This document shows, piece by piece, positions 16,781 through 26,544 of a stretch of DNA of 64,000 bases (positions are counted from its first letter, which is position 1; every line of letters starts with the position of its first letter). The stretch is from Gammaproteobacteria bacterium (GTDB lineage: Bacteria > Pseudomonadota > Gammaproteobacteria > SZUA-140). The notes beneath the pieces are model-generated. The model saw only the letters and a program-made list of their open reading frames with translations. It did no database searches and was not told the origin of the DNA. The translations under genes and the position numbers were made by a program. The stretch covers positions 434,001 through 498,000 of the forward strand of contig JADJQS010000002.1 of NCBI GenBank assembly GCA_016712635.1, read 5' to 3'.

Positions 16781-17518
16781 ATGGAACATTCGCTCGGATT
16801 CTCACATTTCCTCTCGCAAGCGGACGCCGTCGGTAAAACAGTGCTGATCTTGTTGTTGCTGCTGTCCGTCGCAAGCTGGTATCTGATGATTACGAAGTAT
16901 GTACAAAACTTCGTGGCCAGACGTCGCGCTGACGCCTTTCTCGCCCAGTTCTGGAACGCGGAGTCGCTGGAAGAAATCACTTCTATAGAAGAAAAAGTCG
17001 GCGCCAATAACGCGTTTGCGCGCCTAGCGCGCGAAGCATGCAACGCAGCGCAGAAAAATCACCGTGGCAAGCAAAAACTGGCCGCCGCAGGGGGAATCAA
17101 CGAGTACCTCACGCGCGTGCTGCGTAACGCCATCGATCAGGAAACTGCCCGCGCGGAGCACGGATTGACACTGCTTGCCTCGGCCGGTTCGGCTTCACCC
17201 TACATAGGACTGTTCGGGACGGTATGGGGCATATATCACGCCCTGGTCTCCATCGGGCTGGCCGGCCAGGGAACCCTCGACAAGGTCGCGGGCCCGGTCG
17301 GGGAGGCGCTCATCATGACCGCCCTGGGTTTGGCCGTCGCAATCCCGGCAGTGCTCGCTTACAACTACTTCACGCGCTGTAATCGCCTAAGACTCGCCAA
17401 GCTGGAAGCCTTCGCCCATGACCTCATCACCCTGATGACCGTCGAGTTAGACGATCTCGAACCCAGCCAGGGCACCGCCCCGCGCCTCCTGCGCGCGGTC
17501 GGCAGCGCGGCGACCTGA
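16781..17518 (+). CDS. exbB: ExbB, MotA/TolQ/ExbB proton channel protein
   Basis: About 245 residues with three membrane helices (about 20-40, 130-165 and 175-200). The conserved channel part includes GSASPYIGLFGTVWGIYHAL and GPVGEALIMTALGLAVAIPAV. ExbB forms the pentameric proton channel that drives TonB. It starts 12 bases after tonB and is followed 14 bases later by exbD. Length is typical. The TonB neighbour favours ExbB over TolQ. Confidence 0.93.
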   Translation: MEHSLGFSHFLSQADAVGKTVLILLLLLSVASWYLMITKYVQNFVARRRADAFLAQFWNAESLEEITSIEEKVGANNAFARLAREACNAAQKNHRGKQKLAAAGGINEYLTRVLRNAIDQETARAEHGLTLLASAGSASPYIGLFGTVWGIYHALVSIGLAGQGTLDKVAGPVGEALIMTALGLAVAIPAVLAYNYFTRCNRLRLAKLEAFAHDLITLMTVELDDLEPSQGTAPRLLRAVGSAAT

Positions 17519-17532
17519 CGCGGGAGACGATC

Positions 17533-17955
17533 ATGGCTCTGGGCAGCTTGCACGATAAATCCAAATCCGCCCCGGTAACGGAGATAAACGTCGTCCCGCT
17601 GGTCGATGTAATGCTGGTACTGCTGGTAATCTTCATCATCACCGCCCCCTTGCTCACACACTCGATCAAGATCGATCTGCCCAAGGCAAGCAACACCCCG
17701 AATCTCAGCCAGGCGGAACATATCGAACTCGCGGTAAAGGAAGACGGCGCCCTGTTCTGGAACGGTGAAGCGGTCGACATGGATTCACTCAGCCCGCGTT
17801 TCACTGCGGCGGCGGTCATTCAGCCGCAGCCGGAACTGCATATACACGCGGACCGCCTCACCCACTATGAAAATGTGGCCAAGGTGATGGCCATGGCGGG
17901 CAAGGCCGGCATGTCCCGCATAGGCTTCGTCACCGATCCCCACGATGGGCGATAG
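17533..17955 (+). CDS. exbD: ExbD, TonB-system energy-coupling protein
   Basis: About 140 residues. One N-terminal membrane helix (about 22-43) carries the essential proton-carrying Asp at residue 25 (INVVPLVDVMLVLLVIF). A periplasmic domain follows. It sits inside the ExbB pentamer and transmits energy to TonB. The gene ends the operon. A hairpin follows (TCGCATAACC / GGTTATATGCGA, 18019-18046), but without a T-run. Confidence 0.93.
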   Translation: MALGSLHDKSKSAPVTEINVVPLVDVMLVLLVIFIITAPLLTHSIKIDLPKASNTPNLSQAEHIELAVKEDGALFWNGEAVDMDSLSPRFTAAAVIQPQPELHIHADRLTHYENVAKVMAMAGKAGMSRIGFVTDPHDGR

Positions 17956-18208
17956 CAGGGGCACTTAGCCCGGGGCGTCATTAGGCGGTTTTCCCTCACC
18001 CAGTACTCCTCACATACCTCGCATAACCAGAATCGGTTATATGCGATGAAGCTACGTGCGGGTGAACCCCATTCGGCTTCCACTCCTCTCGCCGAAACAC
18101 CTCACACCACATCAATTTGCAGACATAAGCCAGATCAATTCATATAGTTACTGCAATAAGTATCCGAGAAGGCGGTTGCGCACACATCAGGCATATCGCG
18201 ACAATAAA
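17956..18208. other. Intergenic region between exbD and the Tat microprotein gene
   Basis: No gene is supported. A near-perfect hairpin (18019-18046) may protect the exbD mRNA end. The right part becomes AT-rich towards the strong promoter at 18209. Confidence 0.5.
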
Positions 18209-18238
18209 TTGACAAAAGCGTGATAGGCGTCATATAAT
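18209..18238 (+). promoter_or_regulatory. Perfect-hexamer sigma-70 promoter
   Basis: TTGACA (18209-18214) and TATAAT (18233-18238), both exact consensus, separated by 18 bases. The predicted start is near 18245. This is the strongest promoter visible in the window and it points at the histidine-rich Tat microprotein. Confidence 0.88.
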
Positions 18239-18244
18239 TGGCAC

Positions 18245-18381
18245 GTTCGAACGAGATTCATATAGCGGTAGCGAATCTTATCCGAACCAGTTGGTTCAGT
18301 CTGCAAAGCAAGCAGATTGTTAATAGAAACAAGCTTTTGTTCCCATATCACACCGTGATATAAGAACGGAGGTAAGCAGTT
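18245..18381 (+). promoter_or_regulatory. Long structured 5' leader
   Basis: About 137 bases lie between the predicted start site and the GTG codon. Several small hairpins can form: GAACC/GGTTC near 18282, TCTGC/GCAGA near 18299, and TATCAC/GTGATA inside an outer GTTC/GAAC just before the GGAGG (18339-18367). The last one abuts the ribosome binding site and could regulate initiation. I do not recognise a known riboswitch class. Confidence 0.45.
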
Positions 18382-18612
18382 GTGAACGATTCAACAAATA
18401 AATCCAGACGTGACTTTCTTAAGAAAACTGCGTACGTAGTACCTGTAATCTTGACTTTGAAAGCCGCCCCATCCCTCGCCGGCACCGGTTCGCCCCACAA
18501 ACCTCATGACGGGGGGCATCACAATGGCCATGGCTATCATGGTCACAAGAAGAAAGGCGGGCATTTCAATTTCTTCCAGAAATTGAAGTCTGCATTCAGG
18601 AATATTTTCTAA
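18382..18612 (+). CDS. Tat-exported histidine-rich microprotein
   Basis: 76 residues. The N terminus has a textbook twin-arginine motif, SRRDFLKK (residues 8-15), then a hydrophobic segment (AYVVPVILTLKAAPSLAG) ending in a possible ALAG-type cleavage site near residue 33. The mature part is about 42 residues and very rich in His, Gly and Lys (GHHNGHGYHGHKKKGGHF), then FFQKLKSAFRNIF. The His-rich part suggests metal binding; this is inference. GTG 18382 follows GGAGGT by 8 bases. A consensus promoter and an intrinsic terminator make it a free-standing, probably strongly expressed gene. Its function is unknown to me. It follows tonB-exbBD on the same strand but has its own promoter. Confidence 0.85.
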   Translation: MNDSTNKSRRDFLKKTAYVVPVILTLKAAPSLAGTGSPHKPHDGGHHNGHGYHGHKKKGGHFNFFQKLKSAFRNIF

Positions 18613-18638
18613 CTCACTCCTCGCGACGCACGCCTTGG

Positions 18639-18669
18639 CTAAGGGTCTAGCATTAGACCCTTAGTTTTC
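18639..18669 (+). terminator. Intrinsic terminator after the Tat microprotein gene
   Basis: Perfect 11-base arms CTAAGGGTCTA / TAGACCCTTAG with a GCAT loop, followed by TTTT on the plus strand. It lies 26 bases after the stop codon. Confidence 0.85.
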
Positions 18670-18773
18670 ATATTTGAGAATACCGAGCCACATCGCATGC
18701 ACAGATCGCAAAGGATCTGATTCGGGCAGAAGTCAGGACGTTAAAAGGGAGACGTTACTCAAACTGTAAGTTA

Positions 18774-18850
18774 TGGCGCGCCCGGAGAGATTCGAACTCC
18801 CGACCACCTGGTTCGTAGCCAGGTACTCTATCCAACTGAGCTACGGGCGC
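18774..18850 (-). tRNA. tRNA-Arg (ACG)
   Basis: Full cloverleaf on the minus strand: acceptor GCGCCCG / CGGGCGC, D arm with AGCTCAGTTGGATAGAG, anticodon stem CCTGG/CCAGG around loop CTACGAA (anticodon ACG), T arm with GTTCGAATC. The CCA end is encoded at 18774-18776. Its place next to tRNA-Ser and csrA is a common gammaproteobacterial arrangement. Confidence 0.97.
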
Positions 18851-18975
18851 GTATAGATAAGCAGATCAAGACGATGTTTACTAGCCTTGCGCGCAAGACG
18901 GCAAGGCGGCGTATTTTATCAACATCAGCGCCGAGAGTTAAGAGTTCAACGGCAGTTTCATTTGTTTGGTCGAAA

Positions 18976-19068
18976 TGGCGGAGAGAGAGGGATTCGAACC
19001 CTCGATGGAGCTTTTGACCCCATACTCCCTTAGCAGGGGAGCGCCTTCGGCCACTCGGCCATCTCTCC
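18976..19068 (-). tRNA. tRNA-Ser (GCT)
   Basis: Minus-strand class II tRNA with a long variable arm. Acceptor GGAGAGA pairs with TCTCTCC, the anticodon stem CTCCC/GGGAG encloses loop CTGCTAA (anticodon GCT), and the T arm has GTTCGAATC. CCA is encoded at 18976-18978. Total 93 bases. Confidence 0.97.
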
Positions 19069-19311
19069 TGATACAACGCCTCCGGGTCGCCCCGGTCATT
19101 GTCCAAGCGGCTGATTCGCCAATCAAAGAGCGTGATAATACACTACCCTGCGGGATCTCGCGACCCACAGGGTAAAAAAATTAATCATCTTTCGAGCTAT
19201 GAGGTCCAGCCATCCCTGTCGGGGTGGCCGATAAGGCGTGGCAAGGATTATGATTGAAAATAATGGCGTAGAGAGGTTTTGACGCGACCTTAATCGGGAG
19301 ATTGCCGCGAT

Positions 19312-19506
19312 TCAACCCTGAGCCTTCCCCTGAGGAATGTCTTTTTCCTGCTGGATACGCTGGTAGATCTCTTCACGATGGACAGTCACGTTCTTGGGCG
19401 CATTGACGCCGATACGAACCTGATTGCCCCTGACGCTGAGCACCGTTACCGTCACATCATCTCCGATCACCAGCGTTTCGCCCACACGGCGAGTCAAGAT
19501 CAACAT
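19312..19506 (-). CDS. csrA: CsrA carbon storage regulator
   Basis: 64 residues, nearly identical in plan to known CsrA: MLILTRRVGETLVIGDDV at the N terminus, the RNA-binding residues of beta-1 (LTRR) and of the GVNAPK..VHREEIY segment. The dimer binds GGA motifs in mRNA leaders and represses or stabilises them, often affecting glycogen synthesis and biofilm, both of which have genes in this window. AAGGAG lies 9 bases before the ATG. It follows lysC by 183 bases, which leaves room for its own promoter. Confidence 0.97.
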   Translation of the reverse strand: MLILTRRVGETLVIGDDVTVTVLSVRGNQVRIGVNAPKNVTVHREEIYQRIQQEKDIPQGKAQG

Positions 19507-19689
19507 CTTTTGTCTCCTTACAGTAATAACCCTCTGTGGTTACGTTCCTGACTTCCCGTACCTGATTGTTCTTCTTATTCATCGGCTCTTCCCTCCAGAA
19601 TCTTAAAAAACACACCATCCACATGATTCTTTTAGCTTTTTAAACCTCCCGCCACACCAAAATCATTCCTGTACGCTATGAAAACAGTG

Positions 19690-20907
19690 TCACGCCGCGT
19701 CCAAACCAAATGCTGAATGCAGGGCACGCACGCTCAACTCAAGATATTTCTCGTCGATGACCACCGAAATCTTGATCTCGGACGTTGAGATCATGCGAAT
19801 ATTGATCCCCTCGTCGGCCAGGGTGCGGAACATCTTGCTGGCGATGCCGGCATGAGACCGCATGCCCACCCCGACCAGAGATACCTTCACGATCTTGTTG
19901 TCGCCGATCACCTCACGGGCGCCCAGGCCTCTGGCGATGCGCTGGAGGATATCGAGCGCCTTGTCGTAATCATTGCGATGGACGGTGAAGGTGAAATCCG
20001 TCGTGGAGTCCTCGGCAATGTTCTGTACGATCATATCCACTTCGATATTGGCATCCGCCACCGGGCCGAGGATGCGGCTCGCGACCCCCGGCTGATCGGG
20101 GACCCCAAGCACCGTGAGCTTCGCCTCGTCGCGGTTGAATGCAATGCCTGAGATCAGGGCCTGTTCCATGTTTTCATCCTCGGCTGTAATCAAAGTTCCG
20201 GGTCCGTCTTCGAAGGAGGACAGGACGCGCAGGGGCACGTTGTACTTGCTGGCGAACTCTACCGAACGGATCTGCAGTACCTTCGCACCCAGGCTCGCCA
20301 ATTCCAGCATCTCCTCGTAGGTCACACGATCCAGCCTTCGTGCGCGCGTCACCACGCGCGGGTCTGTGGTGTAGACCCCGTCGACGTCGGTATAGATCTG
20401 GCACTCGTCGGCCTTGAGCGCCGCCGCCAGCGCGACCCCGGTCGTATCCGATCCGCCGCGCCCAAGCGTGGTGATGTTGCCGTGCTCGTCCACGCCCTGA
20501 AATCCTGCAACCACGATCACGCTACCATCGGCGAGGTCGCGATGCAGGCGTGCTGCGTCGATCTCCACGATGCGCGCCTTGTTGTAAGCGCTATCGGTCA
20601 GGATGCGCACCTGTCCCCCGGTATACGATCGCGCGGGACAGCCCTGCGCCTCGAGCGCGATGGCGAGCAGTCCGATGGTGACCTGCTCTCCGGTGGCGAG
20701 GATCACATCCACCTCGCGGGGATTCGCCCGCGGCGATATCTCCCTGGCCAGCGCCAGCAGGCGGTTGGTCTCTCCGCTCATGGCGGATACCACCACCACA
20801 ACCTGATGGCCCTGGTCACGCGTGGCGATGACCTTCTTCGCCACGTTCTCAATACGCCTGGGGTCGGCAACCGAGGTGCCGCCGTACTTCTGTACGATCA
20901 AAGCCAT
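19690..20907 (-). CDS. lysC: Aspartate kinase
   Basis: About 405 residues, the short monofunctional class. The kinase domain starts with MALIVQKYGGTSV (KYGGTSV at 7-13) and includes GFQG..GNITTLGRGGSDTTG. Two ACT domains follow (about 265-400) with VPDQPGVASRILGPVADANI and VGVGMRSHAGIASKMFRTLADEGINI, the allosteric site for lysine and threonine. The reaction is ATP-dependent phosphorylation of aspartate, the first step to Lys, Thr, Met and diaminopimelate. The order alaS-lysC-csrA is conserved in gammaproteobacteria. Confidence 0.96.
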   Translation of the reverse strand: MALIVQKYGGTSVADPRRIENVAKKVIATRDQGHQVVVVVSAMSGETNRLLALAREISPRANPREVDVILATGEQVTIGLLAIALEAQGCPARSYTGGQVRILTDSAYNKARIVEIDAARLHRDLADGSVIVVAGFQGVDEHGNITTLGRGGSDTTGVALAAALKADECQIYTDVDGVYTTDPRVVTRARRLDRVTYEEMLELASLGAKVLQIRSVEFASKYNVPLRVLSSFEDGPGTLITAEDENMEQALISGIAFNRDEAKLTVLGVPDQPGVASRILGPVADANIEVDMIVQNIAEDSTTDFTFTVHRNDYDKALDILQRIARGLGAREVIGDNKIVKVSLVGVGMRSHAGIASKMFRTLADEGINIRMISTSEIKISVVIDEKYLELSVRALHSAFGLDAA

Positions 20908-20987
20908 GTATGCACTTCCACCGAGAATAATGCAGAAAAATGAAGTCTATCTTAACATGGTCGGGACCACCCCCGGCCCGCTGGCCC

Positions 20988-23597
20988 TCACACCAGCCGC
21001 TCTCTCACCCAGTCCGGCACGGATTTCAGCGCAGCGGCCAGCATGGCGGGATTATTGCCGCCCGCCTGGGCCATATCCGGACGCCCGCCGCCCTTGCCAT
21101 CGATCTGCTGGGCGACGTGGTTGGCGAGATCGGAGGCCTTCACCTTGCCGGTCTGATCCTGCGTCACCCCGGCCACCAGGCTCACCTTGCTGTCCTTGAC
21201 CGTCGCCAGGACGACCACGGCCGAGCCGAGCTTGTTCTTCAATTGGTCCACCGTATCGCGCAGTGACTTGGGATCGGCATCGTCCAGCAGCGCGGCCAGC
21301 ACCCTGCATCCGTTCACCTCCTGCGCCTGGGATGCCAGATCGTCGCCGGCGCTACTTGCCAGCACACCCTTGAGGCGGTCCAGTTCGCGCTCGAGATGAC
21401 GGCTACGGTCGAGGATCTGCTCGACGCGCGCGACTACCTCGCCACGCCCGCCCTTGACCAGCGCCGCCAGCCGGTCGAGCTGCTGTTCATTTTCCGCCAC
21501 CCAGGCCAGTGCACCTTCTCCCGTCAGGGCCTCGATACGGCGCACCCCGGCGGCCACTCCCGCCTCGGAAACGATCTTCATCAAGCCGATATCCCCGGCA
21601 CGGCTTGCGTGTGTGCCGCCGCAGAGTTCCTTGGAAAAACCGCCTATCGTCAGCACACGCACACGGTCGCCGTACTTCTCTCCGAACAGGGCCATTGCGC
21701 CGACCGTGCGCGCTTCGTCGTAGCTCATCACCGTGGTCACGACCGGCGCATTGGCGCGGATCTGCGCGTTGACCAGCGTTTCGATCTGCTCGATCTGCGC
21801 GCGCGACAGCGCCTCGAAATGGGAGAAATCAAAGCGCAAACGACCGGGCTCCACCAGCGAGCCCTTCTGTGTCACATGTTCGCCGAGCACCTGGCGCAGG
21901 GCGGCGTGCAGCAGATGGGTTGCCGAATGATTGAGTGTGGTGGCGCGGCGCGCCGCCTCGTCCACGCGGGCCTCGACCGTCTCGCCGGTGCGTAGCGCGC
22001 CCTTGACCAGTTTTCCGATGTGCGCATAGGCGCCGCCCGGCAACTTCTGCGTGTCGCTCACGGCAAACACCGCCTGACCGGCAATCAGCTCACCGCGATC
22101 ACCGGCCTGGCCGCCGGACTCGGCGTAGAACGGCGTTTTATCCAGGATCACCGCGCCCTCGTCGCCCGCGGCCAGCGCATCGACGCTTTGCTTGTCGCGC
22201 AGCAGGCCGGCGATGCGGCCCTGCTCGCGCAGGTGCTCATAACCGGTGAATTCGCTCTCGCAGCCGACCGCGGCCTGACCGCTGTAATCGACCTGGAAGT
22301 GCCCGGCGGCGCGGGCGCGGTCGCGTTGCGCAGCCATCTCGCGCTCGTAGCCTTCCATGTCTATGGTGATTCCGTACTTCAACGCGTAGTCGGCGGTCAA
22401 GTCCACCGGGAAACCGTAGGTATCGTAGAGCTTGAACACCACCGCGCCGGACAGGCGCTTGTCGCCCTTGGGCAGCGCGGCGATGCTCTCCTTCAGGATC
22501 TTCATGCCCTGGTCGAGCGTCTCCGCGAATCGCTCCTCCTCCTGCTTCAGCACGCGTTCGACCTGCGCGCGACCTCTGGCCAGCTCCGGGTAGGCCGCCC
22601 CCATCTCGTCGCTCAGGGGACCGACCAGCTTGTGGAAAAACGCATCGCGCATGCCGAGCTCATAACCGTGGCGGATGGCGCGACGGATGATGCGGCGCAG
22701 GACATAGCCGCGCCCCTCATTGGACGGCAGCACGCCGTCAACGATGAGGAACGCGGTCGAACGGATATGGTCGGCGATCACGCGCAGCGAGGCCTGCTCG
22801 AGCTCCTTCGTGCCGCACACATCGGCGGCGGCACGGATCAGGCTGCGGAACAGGTCGATGTCATAATTGCTGTGCACGCCCTGCATCACCGCCGCGAGGC
22901 GCTCCAGGCCCATGCCGGTATCCACCGACGGCTTCGGCAGCGGCGTCATGGCGCCGTGGGCGTCGCGGTTGTATTGCATGAACACGAGGTTCCAGATCTC
23001 GATGTAGCGGTCGCCGTCCGCCTCGGGCGTGCCGGGCGGCCCGCCGGCAATTCCCGGGCCGTGATCGTAGAAGATCTCGGTGCACGGACCGCACGGACCG
23101 GTATCCCCCATGGACCAGAAATTGTCATCGCCCGCGATGCGCGTTAAACGCTCCGGCGCGACCTTGATCTCCTTCAGCCAGATGTCGGCGGCCTCGTCGT
23201 CGTCCTGGTAGACCGTGACCCACAGCTTGTCCGCCGGGATGCCCAGCTCGCGCGTGAGGAACTCCCATCCGTAGCGGATCGCCTCGCGCTTGAAATAATC
23301 GCCGAAGCTGAAATTGCCGAGCATCTCGAAGAAGGTATGGTGGCGCGCTGTGTAGCCGACGTTCTCGAGATCGTTGTGCTTGCCGCCCGCGCGCACGCAG
23401 CGCTGCGAGCTGGCAGCTCGCCTGTAGGGCCGCTGCTCGTTGCCGAGGAAGACGTCCTTGAACTGGACCATGCCGGCGTTGGTGAACAGCAGCGTGGGGT
23501 CGTTGGCCGGCACCAGCGGGCTGCCCGCCACCACCTCGTGACCGTTACGCCGGAAATAGTCGAGAAACCTGCTGCGAAGCTCTGCGCTGCTTGTCAT
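20988..23597 (-). CDS. alaS: Alanyl-tRNA synthetase
   Basis: About 869 residues, full length. The class II catalytic domain is N-terminal (MTSSAELRSRFLDYFRRNGHEVV, SSQRCVRAGGKHNDLENVG). The editing domain holds the zinc motif HSATHLLH and the downstream CGGTHA. The C-terminal DHHA1-like domain ends in GKGGGRPDMAQAGG. It charges tRNA-Ala and edits Ser/Gly mischarging. It lies 45 bases after recX and 80 bases before lysC. Confidence 0.97.
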   Translation of the reverse strand: MTSSAELRSRFLDYFRRNGHEVVAGSPLVPANDPTLLFTNAGMVQFKDVFLGNEQRPYRRAASSQRCVRAGGKHNDLENVGYTARHHTFFEMLGNFSFGDYFKREAIRYGWEFLTRELGIPADKLWVTVYQDDDEAADIWLKEIKVAPERLTRIAGDDNFWSMGDTGPCGPCTEIFYDHGPGIAGGPPGTPEADGDRYIEIWNLVFMQYNRDAHGAMTPLPKPSVDTGMGLERLAAVMQGVHSNYDIDLFRSLIRAAADVCGTKELEQASLRVIADHIRSTAFLIVDGVLPSNEGRGYVLRRIIRRAIRHGYELGMRDAFFHKLVGPLSDEMGAAYPELARGRAQVERVLKQEEERFAETLDQGMKILKESIAALPKGDKRLSGAVVFKLYDTYGFPVDLTADYALKYGITIDMEGYEREMAAQRDRARAAGHFQVDYSGQAAVGCESEFTGYEHLREQGRIAGLLRDKQSVDALAAGDEGAVILDKTPFYAESGGQAGDRGELIAGQAVFAVSDTQKLPGGAYAHIGKLVKGALRTGETVEARVDEAARRATTLNHSATHLLHAALRQVLGEHVTQKGSLVEPGRLRFDFSHFEALSRAQIEQIETLVNAQIRANAPVVTTVMSYDEARTVGAMALFGEKYGDRVRVLTIGGFSKELCGGTHASRAGDIGLMKIVSEAGVAAGVRRIEALTGEGALAWVAENEQQLDRLAALVKGGRGEVVARVEQILDRSRHLERELDRLKGVLASSAGDDLASQAQEVNGCRVLAALLDDADPKSLRDTVDQLKNKLGSAVVVLATVKDSKVSLVAGVTQDQTGKVKASDLANHVAQQIDGKGGGRPDMAQAGGNNPAMLAAALKSVPDWVRERLV

Positions 23598-23642
23598 GCT
23601 GAGGAACTACCATTGCCGAATACGTTGCCATCCCTTACCGGA

Positions 23643-24065
23643 TCACAGATCATCGCCATCCCTGAGCGCACTTCTGACCTGCCCCTCGGTAAACCCCCGA
23701 TAACGCAAAAAACGCGCCTGCTGGGCGCGTTCGTTAAAACCCTGCGGAACATCGCTGCCGAAGCGCTTGCACCGCGCCGCCTGCGCGAGTTCACACCACG
23801 CCTCGTCCCGCGGATCGACGACTGTCTCGATCACTTCCGCCGGAACCGCGCGTTCGCGCAGGTCTGCGACGATGCGCAGCGGGCCCTGCCCGCGCAGACG
23901 GTGCGTATGGACGTAGGCCTCGGCGAAACGTGCATCGCTCAACAGGCCTTCGGTACGCAGTCGCTCGAGTTCGCTCGCGACGGCGTCCTCGTCGTCAAAT
24001 CCTTTGGCGCGCAGCTTGACGCGCAGCTCGCCCACCGAATGTTCGCGCCGCGCCAGCAGATCCAT
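23643..24065 (-). CDS. recX: RecX, regulator of RecA
   Basis: About 140 residues from ATG 24065, composed of repeated three-helix modules (LARREHSVGELRVKL, LRTEGLLSDARFAEAYV, LRYRGFTEGQVRSAL). RecX caps RecA filaments and inhibits RecA activity. The gene follows recA by 47 bases. The frame is open upstream back to the recA stop and encodes plausible sequence (PEIRRRAMDLL), but I see no ATG, GTG or TTG there. The true start may therefore be a rare codon or the given ATG, which has no clear ribosome binding site. Confidence 0.9.
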   Translation of the reverse strand: MDLLARREHSVGELRVKLRAKGFDDEDAVASELERLRTEGLLSDARFAEAYVHTHRLRGQGPLRIVADLRERAVPAEVIETVVDPRDEAWCELAQAARCKRFGSDVPQGFNERAQQARFLRYRGFTEGQVRSALRDGDDL

Positions 24066-24112
24066 GGCGCGGCGGCGAATCTCCGGCCCCGGATTTTGCC
24101 GGCGCTCGTCCG

Positions 24113-25162
<1,050 letters not shown>

Positions 25163-25376
25163 TGTCTCCCCCTGCTGATCCGTATGAATCGGCCGTCCGT
25201 TGCACGATTGCGATTGCGTGAAACCTAACGCCCGGATTATCCCATAGAATGACCGCGCTGTAACACCCCACGCCCGGTGCCAGGCACCGCACCGGCAGGC
25301 GTGCGCAGCCGCCGAAAAATCCCGGCGGGAGGTGTCGACCGATCAACCACTTATTGAGCCCGACTCGTGCGCATTA

Positions 25377-25919
25377 TCAACGGGATTCGGACGACAGCGG
25401 CCAGGAATTCAGCACCAGATAGGCGCTGCGGCCCGCGGCGGGAATGGACTCCATCAGCGAATAGGATGAGACACTCCAGCGCACCGGCTCGATCGCGTCC
25501 ACCCGGGGCGGCCGCGATACTTTACGGGCCAGCGTCATGTGCGGGAGATAGGGACGCGTCTCGGCCGCGAAACCGCAGGCCCCCACGGCCGCGCGCAGAT
25601 GCCCGACCAGGGCGTACAGGGGAGGCGGGACCTCGCGCGGCCCCAGCCACAGGATGCGGGGTCGTCCCCAGTAACCCACCCGCTCGAGCGACAGCTCGAA
25701 GGCGGCACCCGGGATGCCGGCCACGGCGCGCTCGACAGCGGTGACGCGCCCGGCCTCGACATCCCCGATAAAGACCAGGGTGACATGGAGATTCCCGATC
25801 GGCTCGGCGCGTCCGTTGCTGAGAATCAGGTGCCTGTCGATCCGCTCCTGCAGGCGGCGGCGCATCTCGTCATCAGGCCACAGCGCGAAAAAGAGCCGGC
25901 GCCTCCGGCCGTGCGGCAC
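25377..25919 (-). CDS. thpR: RNA 2',3'-cyclic phosphodiesterase (LigT family)
   Basis: About 180 residues. Two H-x-T motifs of the 2H phosphoesterase superfamily are present: HVT at about 45-47 and HMT at about 127-129. The family opens 2',3'-cyclic phosphates on RNA ends; its cellular role is unclear. I prefer the GTG start at 25919, because GAGG lies 5 bases upstream and it avoids overlap with pncC. A TTG at 25961 would add 14 residues and overlap pncC by 35 bases. It is co-directional with pncC and probably in one transcript. Confidence 0.87.
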   Translation of the reverse strand: MPHGRRRRLFFALWPDDEMRRRLQERIDRHLILSNGRAEPIGNLHVTLVFIGDVEAGRVTAVERAVAGIPGAAFELSLERVGYWGRPRILWLGPREVPPPLYALVGHLRAAVGACGFAAETRPYLPHMTLARKVSRPPRVDAIEPVRWSVSSYSLMESIPAAGRSAYLVLNSWPLSSESR

Positions 25920-25926
25920 CGCGCCC

Positions 25927-26430
25927 TCACTGCTTCCCGCGCCGCTGTCCGACAAGATCAATCACTCCATCGAGTGCCGCCGCCACCGCCTGACGTCGCA
26001 CGGCAGCGCGATCTCCATGGAACTGCCGGGTCTCGCTGCGCATGGGCAGTCCCGCGCCGCCCCACGCCAGGCATACCGTTCCAACCGGCTTGACCGGCGT
26101 GCCCCCGTCCGGACCGGCGATGCCGCTGACCGCGACGGCCACCTGGGCCGCGCTGTGCTGCAGCGCGCCCGCGACCATCTCACGGACGACGGCTTCGCTC
26201 ACTGCGCCGTGGGCAAGCAGCGTCGCCTCCTGTACGCCAAGCATATCGCGCTTGGCGGCGTTGCTGTAGGTGACGAAGCCGCGCTCGAACCACGCGGAAC
26301 TGCCCGGCACCGAGGTTACCGCGGCGGCGATGCCACCGCCGGTACAGGACTCCGCCGTGGCGAGCATGAACCGGTGCCCGCCCAGCAGGGCGCCGAGGCG
26401 ATACGCCAGGCGGTCCATCTCCTCATCCAT
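25927..26430 (-). CDS. pncC: Nicotinamide-nucleotide amidohydrolase (CinA C-terminal domain family)
   Basis: About 167 residues, only the CinA C-terminal domain. Signatures are TAESCTGGGIAAAVTSVPGSS (residues about 24-44) and SGIAGPDGGTPVKPVGTVCLAW. PncC deamidates NMN to nicotinic acid mononucleotide in pyridine nucleotide salvage. Position just before recA is common in gammaproteobacteria. GGAGAG lies about 6 bases before ATG 26430. Confidence 0.93.
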   Translation of the reverse strand: MDEEMDRLAYRLGALLGGHRFMLATAESCTGGGIAAAVTSVPGSSAWFERGFVTYSNAAKRDMLGVQEATLLAHGAVSEAVVREMVAGALQHSAAQVAVAVSGIAGPDGGTPVKPVGTVCLAWGGAGLPMRSETRQFHGDRAAVRRQAVAAALDGVIDLVGQRRGKQ

Positions 26431-26496
26431 CGGTCTCTCCGCTCATCCCGGTTACCGGCCATCGCCGGGACCGCTTTTTATCCGCGCGTTATCCGG

Positions 26497-26502
26497 TATA
26501 GT
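26497..26502 (+). promoter_or_regulatory. Possible -10 element for psd
   Basis: TATAGT on the plus strand, 43 bases before the proposed psd start. The matching -35 (TTTTTA, 26475-26480, 16-base spacing) is poor. It supports a start codon downstream of about 26510. Confidence 0.3.
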
Positions 26503-26544
26503 AGCGTGCCTGTCAGACCCATCGCAAAACTACAGGTATCGCAT

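Noticed and set aside
19145..19173. Hairpin ACCCTG/CAGGGT next to an A/T run upstream of tRNA-Ser
   Set aside because: On the plus strand it is followed by A residues and on the minus strand the T-run precedes it, so it is not an intrinsic terminator on either strand.
25163..25376. LexA operator upstream of recA
   Set aside because: I looked for a CTGT-N8-ACAG-type palindrome on both strands and found no convincing match, so none is reported.
25714..26544. Upstream extension of the psd frame
   Set aside because: The extension is antisense to thpR and pncC and does not resemble phosphatidylserine decarboxylase; the TTG at 26545 gives the family-like N terminus.
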